Positions 12,811 through 24,800 of a stretch of DNA of 64,000 nucleotides are shown piece after piece. Positions within the stretch are counted from its first letter, which is position 1. Each line of letters begins with the position of its first letter. The stretch lies in assembly GCA_946699065.1 (NCBI GenBank), contig CAMPDV010000518.1:62001-126000 (forward strand), given 5' to 3'. This DNA is from Loxodes magnus (lineage: Eukaryota > Ciliophora > Karyorelictea > Loxodida > Loxodidae). A program made the position numbers and the translations under genes. The notes under the pieces were generated by a model, which ran no database searches, was not told where the DNA came from, and saw nothing but the letters and a program-made list of their open reading frames with translations.

Positions 12811-13383
12811 TCAAGGGAGAGCTTTTTTCTAATTGTATCTCTAAAGAGCTAACTTGAAAATTTCGAAATGATCGAATGACCATGCCTAAGGATTTTCTTA
12901 AAATTCGCTCACTTTTTTGAACTGAGCTGTTGCTGCATCATCTCCAGCTTTTGGTTCACCTTATGCGTTATTTATTAAATAGCAGATACTTACAACATGT
13001 TTTCTTGGATCTCTACTTGGATCTCCTCTTACTGTTAAGAGTTCAGCATCTGTAGCATCTAATAGTGTTTCTTCTTTGAGCTCTCTTAAAACTCCTGTTT
13101 GTGGATCCTCACCATAATCCACAAATCCTCCTGGAAAAGCAATGCATCCTTTGAATGGATCATATTTTCTAGTGATCAATAGCAAATATAATTCATTATT
13201 AATCTCCCTAAAAACTATAGCATCAGCAGCCATACAAGGATTTCTAAATTTGTCTGGCTAAAGAGGAGGCATAGCTCTTCCCAAATTATCTACTTCTGAT
13301 CCACATTAGGTGCAACGTTTTACTACAGGCTTTGCTTATTCTACCATTCTTAATAAAAATTTAGATCTTTTAAATAAAAACAT
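12811..13383 (-). CDS. Nudix hydrolase with N-terminal Cys motif
   Basis: The frame encodes about 190 residues. The Nudix box is complete: GGFVDYGEDPQTGVLRELKE plus ET, matching GX5EX7REUXEE, the Mg-binding catalytic helix that hydrolyses nucleoside diphosphates linked to another moiety. Upstream, KRCTQCGSEVDN followed by NPCMAADAIVF resembles the zinc ribbon of NADH pyrophosphatase-type Nudix enzymes, although only three Cys are seen. The end, SFDHFEIFKLAL, is typical of small Nudix proteins. TAA and TAG serve as Gln; the stop is TGA 12813-12811. Two in-frame starts are possible: ATG 13383 adds a basic, hydrophobic leader (MFLFKRSKFLLR) suggesting mitochondrial import, while ATG 13347 (MVEQAKPVVKRC) gives the cytosolic core. 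Substrate unknown. Confidence 0.88.
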
Positions 13384-14443
13384 TAAAGATGCTAAAACAT
13401 TCCCTCATCCGTTTCCTTAATTTTCTATTCAACAATCATTTCATTATAAATTTCCTATCCATTATTACCACTTCAGCTACTTAAACTAAGCAAAAATAAA
13501 TCTCCTTAATCTAATCATCTAGACACTTAACCGTTTCTATCATAATATACTCATAATTAGAGCTTTCTTAATGATTATACATGTTAGCTCCTTTCATAAA
13601 CTTAGCTTGTCTTGTTGGTTAATAGTTAGACTATAAGTTATTGAAATGTATTGCTTAGTAAAAAATTAATAGTCTAAATTAACTCTAAGGAGTATTTCTT
13701 TATACCACTAATCATCTAGGAAAGGAACTAATTTATATTTTAATTGAAATGCCATAAAAATATTTAAATATTTGGTCCCTGAATTTGGATAAAAAAGTTC
13801 CTTTTTATGTGTCTATAGATCTTAATATGATAATCATATAAAAGTCTGTAATGAATAGTTATTCTGTATTCCTTTAATTTAATTCCTATTTAGTTATTAA
13901 CATTTTAGCTATTATAGGCTAATATATTTTAGAATCAGGATAAAGGTTTTATTATTTTTAGTTGTTTAGTATCAGTCAAATTCTTATTTTTAAATTAAGA
14001 GTCTAATGCTTTTGTAAATTTTGGATATTAAGCTAAAATTTTAAATCTGGAGAGATTTTAAGATTAAGCTAAGGTATTGTAGAAAAGTAATAATTAGCTC
14101 TTTTCTATAGCATAATCATTCATTATAATATTTTATATTTCAGACCTTTATTAGAAGAAACTCTCTTTGAATTCGTATACTTAATAGAATGAATAATCTT
14201 ATGGATTTTAATCCTTCACTTAATTGTGATGGTAGTTCTTTGATTAACAATGTAACTAGTTTAAAATAGCAAGAGGTTTTCATTTTTATTCGTTTTTAGA
14301 ACTTTTTCTATTTGTTTATTATTAGTTGCTATGTAAAAGGAAGTTTGAATTTATAGGAATATAGTGTGTTTTAAGAGTGGAGAAAGTTGACTAATGTTTA
14401 TTTAAGCAAATTAAATTTTCTTAGTCTTGTTTTAATTTATATT
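13384..14443. other. Intergenic, no supported gene
   Basis: About 1.06 kb of AT-rich sequence between two minus-strand genes. No conserved motif in any frame; it should contain the Nudix gene promoter and the 3' end of CSL4. Confidence 0.45.
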
Positions 14444-15163
14444 TCAACCCTCAATTCCTTCAGGTCTTGCTGTTTTTCTTCCTTCTTATTTACCACAGTC
14501 AACGCATATCATCGCTTCATTGGTTAAGGGAGCTAATTATCCGTAACATTTTCTACATCTGGCATACACAACTCCTAAACCTAGATTTTCGTTAGCAGTT
14601 CCTAAATAGAACCTTTGACTGTCACCTAAGGAAATAACTTCTGCTTTAACTATATCTCCTGGCATATAGCTTTGCTCTATTTTTACTCTATCAATTTCAT
14701 ATGATCTAATATCTTATTTTCTTATAATAGCTAAAAAATCGTGAGGAAGAGGTAAGCAAATTTCGTTTAATTAACTATTTTCCTATGTTTCTTCGATTTC
14801 CATTGGCTGACTTTAATCATTTTAGTTGTTTAAATTCTTTTAAGTATTTTGAACAGGAATATTTAGGTTCTTATTCTGATAAACAATTGCCTAAATTAAA
14901 GCTTTTACTCCAGTATCATAACTCAATCCTGTTATTTTGCAATAAACGATATCTCCAACCATAGGTTGCTAACTAATCTATTTCAATGGGATGATTTCAA
15001 TTTTATTATTCTACTAGTCAATTTACACTACTCCTTGCATAGTAGATATGATTCTGTTATAAGCAATCTTCAAAGTTCCATAACCTGCTTCTAATTCTTT
15101 ATCAGTAGAAACTGTTTATCCAGGTAGTGCCTTAATCTGTTTAGCAATATTTAACTATTACAT
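14444..15163 (-). CDS. CSL4: Exosome complex subunit CSL4 (EXOSC1 family)
   Basis: The 239-residue frame has the three-part CSL4 layout: an N-terminal beta region with the PGQ motif (KALPGQTV), a central S1 RNA-binding domain (from MVGDIVYCKITGL through MPGDIVKAEVISLGDSQRFY) and a C-terminal zinc ribbon (ARCRKCYGQLAPL and AMICVDCGK, two CxxC pairs). CSL4 is one of three cap proteins on the RNA exosome ring, guiding RNA into the 3'-5' exonuclease core in nucleus and cytoplasm. A Gln/Asn-rich insertion in the S1 domain (about residues 90-125) is encoded largely by TAA/TAG. Length and zinc ligands are normal for the family. Start ATG 15163; stop TGA 14446. One of the firmest calls in the window. 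Confidence 0.95.
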
Positions 15164-16408
15164 ACTATTTTTAGTTAATATGATTAAATACCAAACCTTA
15201 TAAATCTAACTTATTCCTTCATCTATTTTATCAACTCTATCAAACCTTTTAATTTAAATTCCTTTTCTTTTGCAAAATCCTATTGAAGTATTATTTACAG
15301 TTTATAATTAAAAAAAGAGTCCTAGAATATAAAACGCCAAAAGCTTTTCCTTTTACTAACTTCCTTTATTTATTAATATAGTCAATGCTTCCATATCATA
15401 GAAGCATCTCTTTCTTTATATACTTTTTACTATCCTTAACTCTATTCTTAGTTCTATCTTCCAGTTATCATAATTTTTGCGTTTATATCTTTAATTAAGA
15501 GTTACCAATATTTAATAACTAATCATGCTTTCTTAAAGCTAATTTATTTACTAGCTAATCATACTTAATAGACAGGAGCTAATTCCCATAACTTAGCAAA
15601 CTAATTTAGAAGGATTCATTTGATATTTTAGAAAAGTAGCAAATTGATATAGCTTGAAAGCAATAACACTGATATAGTTACTAAAGTAGTGCTATGTAAT
15701 AGCATACTAAGTACTTTAGATATAAATTGAATATAGTAACTTAGATAGATAATAATAGCTTAATTTATATCAGAAGGATAGTAAGCTAATACAATATATA
15801 TATAAAGGTTATAGTCACCTGAGAATTCTAGTTTATTAAGATTATTATTTAAACCATTTCTAGTCTACCTGCTAGTTCTATCAGATGAGGATATAAATTA
15901 AATTAATAGAAAGAAGATAAACTGCCATTTAGCTAACTTCTCTATAGTCTCATGAAGTACTGTAATAGAATATTAGGAAGTGGTTAAACTATTTTATGAC
16001 TATTGATTTTGCTTTAAACTAGATGATCAAGATATTTAATATAATTACTTATAAAGCATATAAGGTAAGAGCTTATAAGACACTTATTTTTTGAATAATT
16101 AAAACCATATAAAGCTTATTTTATCACAGTACGCTAATAATTAATTCTGACTTACAATAATTAAGCAACTTATAAAGATATTTAACTTAAAGAGATTACC
16201 TTATAGACTTTAAATGCTGATATATTGTTTAATCCTTAAAGACACAATTTATTATCCTTACTCTCTTACTGGAAAAACTTAAGCTTGCAATCAAGTGTAT
16301 AAGCTCCATTGGTTTATATGAATAGAGATATTTATCAAAGGAGTATAGAAAGTTAAGGAAAAGAAAAGATATAAATTCTTCAATGGTTAAAATAGAAGTT
16401 TAGGTAAA
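15164..16408. other. Intergenic, no supported gene
   Basis: About 1.2 kb of AT-rich sequence between two minus-strand genes. I see no motif, RNA gene or clear repeat. Confidence 0.45.
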
Positions 16409-19400
16409 TCATATGAATGAGGGATTTAAACTTCCCAGATAATTACTTAGAGTTCGATTTCTTTCATTCAGGAGTTTATATATTGATTACAATTGATTTA
16501 CTTCCTTGAACAGCTTTTCTTCCTTTTAAGTATACTAAAGATAGAGCTTGAAAGATTATTCTATTTATCGCTTCAGGTCTAAAATCACTTCCTCTAATTA
16601 TAAGATTTATTTTTCCTAAATGATGTTCAAAATTCTACAGAAATGTCAGAAAACTATCAAACTGCTTTAAAGATTTAGCTGGTTTTGCAAGTTCTTAAAA
16701 TCATTTTTTCCTTCAAGTTGCTTCTTTTTAGAAAAATTAACAAAGTTCAATATTTTTAGCTTTGCTTACTCGAAATTTACGAATATTTATTTAATCTGAG
16801 TGGCTTAGTTTTTGCTCCATAACTCTATATCTTCAGATTATTCTATCCCTGATTAGTATTGAGAAAGCTGTTAATGAATACTTGTTATCTAGCTCTGCTA
16901 TTAAGTATGAAGATGCCTCATTTCAATTTCATCCCTATTGATTACTTTAGTACTCTCGCTCTATTTTCTAAGCTGCCTCTTCCTTTATATTTGCTTAAAG
17001 CTTTATAAGAACTTTTCTAAATATCATTTCATTACCTTAGATACATCAAGAATGTCTTCTCTTTGAGATTGAATTTTGGACTTTTTTAGAGTTTTTCTTT
17101 GAATTGAAATGAAAATGTTAATACAGATGTAAATGAGAACAAAGACAAAGGGAAATATAAATAGATCAGAGATTATAGGATCAGCTTCTTTTAACTTGCT
17201 GTAGTCGAATTCTCACACTAGGAAAATAAAGCAGGTCAGTATCGAACCACCAAAGGAGTTAAATTAATAGCTTGAGTGGGAAAAAGCGAAATAGCCTAAA
17301 TTGGCAAAGGCAAGAGTGATAACAAACAGTATGAATAAAAAATAGAACAAATCTCTAGCTGCAATTGTAAATGCGTTTCATACATTTCTCATTCATTTAT
17401 ATTAAGATATTGAAGTTAGAAGCTTAAAAGATAAGAAAAGGAAGCAAAGTCCTGAAATTATGGAGTACATATATCTAAAGTTTCCCACTGATTTAAAATC
17501 GTACCAAAAGTTATCTGCTGTCCTTTAGATAGGAAGCTTCGAAAATGATTTATCTGTTGAAATAAAAAGTATCCAGCTTATTATGCAAATTATCGCAAGG
17601 CTTTGAACTAAAATTTCTAGCATCATAGTATAATCAAATACAAAGCTAAATCTTCTTATTCACTCTGGCTTTGATTATCATCTCAAAAACTTTAATTAGC
17701 TAGGCAAAAAATCGATATTTTGGGTTTTTCATTTGCTGTAGCTTCTGTTTAAATCAATTAGTCGACTAATAGTTCTTTTGATATAAAAAAGTGTTATAAT
17801 TACAAAAATTATTTCTAGAAAGAGTCTAAAGAAGTCTAGCTAAGTATGATAATATTACATTTTTGTAGGCAAATACTAATGCCATTGAACAATGTTTCCT
17901 TAAGCTTCTGGTTAAAAGGATAGCATAATGTACATAAAGTTATTATTATCAGAATTGTAAGTCACTAATTCAATTACCATGCTATTTAGTCTCAAGTTCG
18001 CTATCCCATCAAAAGCTAACAGATCTATTTATGTTGAGTTATGAGGTTTGAAGTAGAAAACATATCCTCCTTTGTTATTAAAGCCAGAGTTGATTTTATA
18101 GTTATACTTTCTTTAAGTAGAAAGTCCAATGACTGATTCAGTAAATTCATCATCAGCTTTTCCCTTTGAAAAGTCAAAGTTATACAAAGGTCTTCTATTT
18201 TCTTAGTATTTAATGAAATTCTTAACTTCGTTTTATTTAGTATTATAGTACCTAAAAGTTACTTGAATAGGTCCCTTATTCTCAAGTTTTTAGCCCACTA
18301 AGTAATTTACATCGTTATAGTACCAATATTCCACCCCATTTACTTAATCAGTCTAAAAATAGGTGAAAATAAAAAACCTAAACCACTGCATTCATTACTA
18401 TGGAATTTAAATGTCCTTCATTCTCATCTCTTATTCATTAAAATACTTATTTTCTAAAGGTTACTAAATTGATCTTCTCGCTGCATAGGTTTACTATTGA
18501 TTGATTGTTAGTATAATCAATATTAGTAGAACAATTCAATAAACTAAAGTAATTCAGAAGTTTATTATATTTTGGCAGCACTTTTTTCTTTTATACGGGT
18601 CTAGACTTTCTTCTTATAGCAGCAATAGTTTATCAGACAGATCTGGATTTTGAAGGATATAAGAGTAATCAATATTATAAGAAAAGTCCATTCTATCTGA
18701 TTTGTTTTCATCGTCTTCTTGCTTTAATTTATTTATTTCCTAGTCTAAAAGATCGTTAGCTAACTATAGAGGCATTCGCTTTCTATTCTTGTAGATGAAT
18801 TTAAGTTAAATGATCTTCAGTTTATAGAATCTTCAAATTTTGAACATAACATGCTTATCATCTTTCTTAACCTTCTTCTACTTGCTCTCTAGTATATTGT
18901 CCTGCTAATCATAATGTGTGCAAATTAAAGCTATCAGAAGACTCATGAAGATTCAGGATAGAAAGACTTGACAGCCAATATATAGAATCCAAGTGTACAC
19001 TTTCTCTATGCTATAGCTTAATTTAATATCGTCAGTTTTGAATATTATTATGAAGAAGATGTTAGCAAGAGATTAGGTAACCTCGTTAAACCCTTCTTAA
19101 AATTAGCCAAATTGGATATAAGCTAAGAAAGTGAAAGCTAAGCAGATTGTTAGCATTATTATTAGAAAATTCGTAATTTCCTCTCGTGCATAGTGCAAAG
19201 TTGCAGGAACTAAAGAAGCTCGTGGAATGACTGTAAGAAACCTAATTAGTCTTACAGCTAGCATCATAAAGCTAACAGCTTGTATTCTTTTATAGTTCAA
19301 AAAAAACTGTGCAAGCTTGTTAAATTCATCTATTAACTCGTAACTTCCTAATTAATACTTATCAGTATCAACCATATCTATTCTAAATTGGTCCCTTATG

Positions 19401-20755
19401 TATGAAAACCACAGACAAAAACCAGCCAGAATTAAAATAAACGAAACTATATCAACTGCATTCCAAAACTAGCTAAACCAGATTTTGGTTGCCTTTAAGA
19501 AGAATTTAATCCACTGAGTTCTCTCTATATTCTTCTATAGAGATTACATTAGTTTGTCTTTCTAAGAGTTTGTTACATCTTATTGAATATTCTGACTCTT
19601 TTGCTCTTCTTTGTTGGCCTTCTCATCGATTTACTCATAAACAGTTTACTATTTTTATTATTTTTCTGGCTTTTGTTGGGTGTTTAGGATAGAAACTGCT
19701 TAAGTGTTTTTTTAGTCGTTTTCCAGTTTTAAAAGCTTTGATAAGCCTTTAATCTTTAAGATTACTTAAACTACATTTCATATAGTTATTACAGTCAAAA
19801 TTATTTCCAAAGCTAGTCTCCATCAATGATCGCTTAAGTAAAATAATTCAACAGGCATTGACTAAATCTATGACGAAGGCGTTCAGATTCCTCCTGCTTG
19901 GATATCTAACTTTAGAATAATGTAAGTAAAAAGCTAGAAATTAGCATTGTAAGTTACGAAATCTATGAAGAGCTGAATGGTTTAGACATCGATAAATTGG
20001 TTTTGAATGGCTTGAGAAAATTAGCTCGTAAACTCTGATTTATTTTGTCCCAATGCTTCTAAATTCCATATAAACCCTCCTTCTCCAAATAAGCCTCCTT
20101 TAGTATAATAAAAGGTTTAATTAGGACCATAAGGCAAATCACTTTCTATAGAGCTGTCAAATTATGAAGGCAGTTTCTTTGCAGCTCAATTTAATTTACA
20201 AAATTCTGAGTATTTAGGAGAATCATTTTCTACTAGTTTGACTCTTCTCTAAGTTACTCTTATAGAAGAAATTAGCTTATTGTAAAAATTAATCATATAA
20301 GATTCTAAACGATCTGTATTATTATTTATCTGCATTGGAAATAACTCTAAAGGAAATGATAATTCAATTCACTTTTTGAAGTCTTCATAGTTAAGAATTT
20401 CAGAAAACTTGTTATCATTAATTTTGTTTGATCACTTTCGAATAGATTGATTTATTTTAAATGCGTTGTCAAGTTTCAACTAATCTTGAACGACTATGAA
20501 CAGCAAGATATAAACTATTAAATACTTTATCAAGTTTGTCCATTTGAATTCGTCTATTTTACTAGTAGTAATATCCTCTTGCTCTTCTTCAACTTTCTAT
20601 AAGCTTTTTTACTCTTCTTATAATAAATTAATGTCATTAACTTCGCATAACTCCCCTTCCTTTTATAATCTATTATCTCTTGAAGTAAAAGAAGTGTTCA
20701 ACTTAGAAGGATTCTCATCATAGTATTGCTCGCCTTTTTCATGTATTTTTTCCAT
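16409..20755 (-). CDS. Tandem two-domain polycystin-2-like cation channel (1,448 residues)
   Basis: A single frame from ATG 20755 to TGA 16411. Unit 1 (about residues 1-610): TM1 KYLIVYILLFIVV near 72, a polycystin extracellular domain with the signature FIDFVTYNANF, TM2-TM5, and a pore/TM6 region (SLANIFFIIIFKTDD, CQVFLSWIFMSLLIALI). Unit 2 (about 725-1290): a new TM1 (WITLVYWIVLLILIILTI) beginning exactly at TGA 18556, a second polycystin domain (VIELVTYNSDNNNFMY), TM2-TM5, and a classic PKD2 pore GGSILTCFIFLVWEFDYSKL near 1170. The C-terminal 150 residues are coiled coil. Start, TGA 18556, the pore codon at 17233 and the end are all in phase, so no intron is needed. Normal PKD2 channels have one six-helix unit and form tetramers; a fused pair would assemble as a dimer, as two-pore channels do. 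Many conserved Trp are TGA. The main risk is that TGA 18556 is a stop and these are two genes, but unit 2 would then lose TM1. Confidence 0.88.
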
Positions 20756-23078
20756 TAGCAATTAAATATTTTAATTATCAGTTTGAAATTAGAAATGTAA
20801 CTATCCTTATTTACAGTAGTTGGTACTTTTACTTTCTTTAGTGCTAAATTATTGAGTTAAGACTTATTAAATATTCATTTATGCTTATTTACATAAACTA
20901 TTATTCTACAGTGTAGTGCTATATTAAGTTTGCCTTTACATTTATATAGCTAATGTTACTATTGTCTTCATATACTTATACCAAATTACCTTGTTGTTTT
21001 AATATTATCAATATTGTCTTTTCATTAATGCCATTAACTAGTCTAATTCTATATTATCATTGCTAACTAAAAAAATAACAAAAAAAGTAAACATTTTTAT
21101 GATAATCCTGTGAGAAAAAAAAAGGTTTAGGAAGTAGAAGGATTTGCTTAAAATAGTTCACAAGCTCATTCTGAATAAATACAAAGGTTAACTGTAAGAT
21201 GCTTTAACTTTTTATTTATCAGACTAAGATACTTTTAATTAAATGACATGCTAATTATGCTAAATGCTATCGGTATAATAACTTAGATAGCTAATAAACA
21301 GGGAAAATTAACTAGACAGTACCACATATAATTAACCTTTTACTCTAAAGGATTCCTTTTATTTATCTCATTAGTATGAAATATTTGCTGCTTAGATGCA
21401 GAAACTTATTTAGCTTTTTAAAGGATTTTCAGGAAGAGATGAATAAGGGTTTTGTGCTTTGAATAGTTTATTAAAAGTAAAAAGTAGAATTTAAGCTTTA
21501 ACTTAGCTTAAATGAACAGCTTCATGTTTCTATTTCACACTTTCTTCTCTTTAAAGTTATAATATCCTTTGCTCACTTTCCTACTAGTAGATTAGATTGG
21601 ATAAGGCTTATATATAAGTATTTTTTATGGGGATTCAAATAGTTTAAACCTCAGCAAATGTAAGCTAAAGAGGTGAAAAGTAAATAGCATTTAATAGATC
21701 TATAATTGAGCTAATTATGAAATAAGGTAGCAGGAATGCTAGCTAAGTTATTTAAGAAAAAGACTCTTCAAAGCATCGAAAGTCATTAAGTGTAAGAAGT
21801 AATTTACTTTTACGAAGCTTTAGCTCTATTTAAATTAGAATCCACGGTCATTAGCTTTGAAATTTAGCAAAACTAAATGAGAAGTAGACATTGTGTAGAA
21901 ATTGGGGTTTATATAGTAGAGTTTAAATTGTATCTAACTGTTAGTTAAATAAGCATAAAAAGACCTATAAGTGATAGCTTGATGCTAATTTGAGAAGTAT
22001 ATTAAACAGCGTTAATATATTTGCGTGTTTTATAACCTTTAGTGGTAAAAAGTGGTTAAAAGATAGTTACTAAAAGCGAAAGAAAATCTAATAGTTTAAT
22101 TTTATTAGCGAACGTTAAATTTCTAAGTATAGACTAAAAGCATAATAACTTTATCTATTTAATTGATTAAATAACAAACCAGAAAGAATCGCTAGAAGTG
22201 CTTTTTTATCAAATGCTAAATAGAGAATAAAATGTGAGAACAAATGCATCTTTTGTTAATTAGTTAGGTAATAAGTATATCCGTCAAGTTTTAAATAAGA
22301 AGAGTTTTATGCTATATAATCTACTATAAGTATAGATAGAAATTGTAGAAGGAAAGAAGAGAAATAAACATATAGCAAAATCTTAATAAATGTAGTAATA
22401 ATAAACACTCAATAAATGAAATTAATTAAGATATTTAGACTAGAAGTCACATTAATATTAAGAAAATTGATCTTTTTAAATGAGCATAGTAAGTAAATCA
22501 CTATCCCATATTGAATTAGCAAAAGAAAAATTTATCAAAAATATAAAAAAATAGACTTAAGTAGAGGACTAATTTTTTAAATCTCATTATCTCAATCATT
22601 TACTATTTTTAAGTGTGTGAAGATAATGATTAAAAAACGGATTTAAAATAAGTTTACTGAATGTAATATAGAGGAATACAGTTAATAGAGAAACAGTTTT
22701 ATTTATTAATAATTAAAATAAGCAACTAAGCAAGAACATTATTCTTCAAGAAGTAGAAAATTAGAGAAATTTTATTTTTAAGAAAAGTATAGATAAAAAA
22801 CAAATTTTGTAATATTTAAGTATAAAAGCGTATAACCTTGTGAAATTGATATATTTAATCATATTACAAGCTTTAAGGCATATTAAAAATATCAGATAAA
22901 TGAATTAAATAAACCTTAAATGAAACATACCAAAATATTAACTTTATTTTAATGATTTGATGGAGAGAAAAAATTCAAGAAGTAAAGAAAAAAGTTGAAT
23001 AAGTTTTAAATTTGCATACAAAAGTATTCTTGTATAGTTTATTTAAGAAGTTAAGGTAAAAATTTAAGAAGAAAATAT
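20756..23078. other. Intergenic, one weak open frame
   Basis: About 2.3 kb, mostly featureless AT-rich sequence. From ATG 22478 a plus-strand frame (MSIVSKSLSHIELAKEKF) reads as Lys/Gln/Ile-rich protein for about 200 codons and runs into the next gene in another frame. It uses several TGA close together early on, so I do not call it a gene. It could be an upstream exon of the membrane protein that follows. Confidence 0.35.
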
Positions 23079-23963
23079 ATGGTCAACATAATGATTTGAG
23101 CATTACTTTTATAAAGTCGTTTAAAATATTTTTAAATTGTCAGCTGAGTAACTGAAGGTATAACAATAATTTACTAGAAAGAAATGGAAACAAATCCTAA
23201 TGATATCAATACTGAAATTTTAAACTAAATAACTAGATCTGGCTTTAAATTTTAGCACATTATTTTATTCAATTCTATACAATCAGGAAAAGGAGTTTAA
23301 GAAGGTCTGGATATGCTTATATCTTTTCATGAAAGATTACTTGGATACCATGCTTTTATGGCCGGATTCGAATTCTTAGGACTTTCTTTTGGAATAGACT
23401 CATCAGAAGATCTTGGTGCTGTGGCAATAGGTATTCTTACAATTGCTTTTTTACTAAGTGCTATGGGATCAGTTGTTTCTTTTATTGCAATTGAGTATTT
23501 TAACGGAGTTAAAAACGAGTCAGATTTAATGATTATTGAAGGACTACTAAAGTACTGAAGATTCTTCTATGTTTCTGATTAAATGGGATTCTTGTCTACT
23601 TTGACTTTTATGGTAGCAGTCAACGTACTGATTCATATTGATTTACCAGATTGAGCATCATTTACATTAAATGGAGCTACATTTGTCGGCTCTTCAATTT
23701 TAATGTTTTGCTTTAAGAAAATTATATTAAATAAGCAAGTGTACGGAGGAGGTAGGAAAATATTCTCTCATGCAAATCAGAATTTAAATACTCAGTTACA
23801 AGAGAAGACACAAAGTGTTAATTTAAGTTTAAAGTGAGCAGATTCAAATACCTTTCATTTTAATTAAAGTAGCTTTTATACTTTAAATTTAATTAAATAT
23901 TAGAGTCTCTATAGCAAGAAGTCAAATTTTATGACACATAGAAATATTTCACTTCATTCGTGA
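23079..23963 (+). CDS. Four-helix membrane protein, weak Orai-like pattern
   Basis: Starts are ATG 23079 (MVNIMIWALLLQSR) or, perhaps better, ATG 23184 (METNPNDINTEILNQITRSG). A soluble helix (GVQEGLDMLISFHERLLG) leads straight into four hydrophobic segments: AFMAGFEFLGLSFGI, a long VAIGILTIAFLLSAMGSVV, MGFLSTLTFMVAVNVLI and ASFTLNGATFVGSSILMFCF, then a polar tail. Size, the amphipathic N-terminal helix running into TM1, and a Glu inside TM1 (GFEFLG) resemble Orai store-operated calcium channels, but this is a pattern match without a signature motif. TGA at 23556, 23653 and elsewhere are read as Trp. The end is either TGA 23835 (after VNLSLK) or 23961; the tail between them looks protein-like, so I give the longer version. 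Confidence 0.65.
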
Positions 23964-24515
23964 AAGTTTTAAATCTTCGTTTCTTATTTAGTTTGTTAGA
24001 TAGAGTGAGAAAATACTAGTGGATTAAGAATTTGAATTACCTATTTAGTATCTAGGCTTAGCTATTTTTAAATACATTTTTACCTGTTTAATCTAATCTG
24101 ATTTCAAAATTAGATTCAATTGAGTTCTTTGAACTTTGCTTCTGAAGGCCACTAACTTATTAGTGTCTTCTAAGAAATTTTAAATTTTTTCTAGTGGCTA
24201 ATTTAAATATAAAAGTAGCTAATAAAGGTTTTTGCTTTTACGATCTTATAATGTTTAATTTATCTTTTATGAATGAAACATCTTCATAGCATTATTATAT
24301 AGAATATTATAATCAAATTTAAACAAATTGGGAATTTAATTTAGTCTATGTCTGAAAGCTATTTATTAATGAGAACTCTCTAAATGTTCCTAATTTTTAC
24401 TCTTTATATAGCTAATAAATAACTATAGTTAGTTAAATTTATATAGCGTTTATTGATTTTCTTAGTATTTTGCAAATCTTTTGAGTATCATTTTTGATTA
24501 AAAAATTATATTATA
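23964..24515. other. Intergenic, no supported gene
   Basis: AT-rich stretch after the four-helix protein gene. Nothing recognisable. Confidence 0.45.
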
Positions 24516-24800
24516 GAACGTGTTTCACCTCAATGATGCACAGATTTTTAAAAAATTTATTTGTTCTTATTAAGTCTTAGGGAGGTTTATCCATGTGCTA
24601 GCATTCCCTGAACTGCTTTGTAACTATAAGGTTGCCTTCGAAATGCTACTCTAAGAAACCTTAAAGTCCTAGAATCTTTCAGCCTATTTTTACTTAAAGT
24701 CTCGAGTCCAAAATTCTCTCCCAATCACTACCAAAACTCTTTTTCTGTTCTTCATCACTGAGTACTTCCTGGTACCAGAGGTCCTTCGTTCTAAATTGAG
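24516..24800 (-). repeat. GC-richer dispersed element, inverted relative to the 26.8-kb copy
   Basis: Two blocks are shared with 26821-27060 in inverse orientation and at similar spacing. On the minus strand ACCTCTGGTACCAGGAAGTA (24783 down to about 24764) matches AACTCTGGTACAGGAAGTA (26857), and GGGAATGCTAGCACATGG (about 24608) matches GGGATGCTAGCACAGGG (27024). In one minus frame the copy reads as plausible protein (DLWYQEVLSDEEQ, GSDWERILDSRL, FRECQHMDKPP), so the element may derive from a coding part of a mobile element. Compare the block at 218-495. Confidence 0.5.

Noticed and set aside
18556-18558. TGA as the end of a single-unit polycystin gene
   Set aside because: It falls inside the first transmembrane helix of unit 2, the frame continues exactly, and no other TM1 start exists for unit 2. 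Kept as the main caveat.
22478-23078. Possible gene MSIVSKSLSHIEL upstream of the four-helix protein
   Set aside because: Several clustered TGA, no motif and overlap with the next gene in another frame; openness alone is not evidence in this code.
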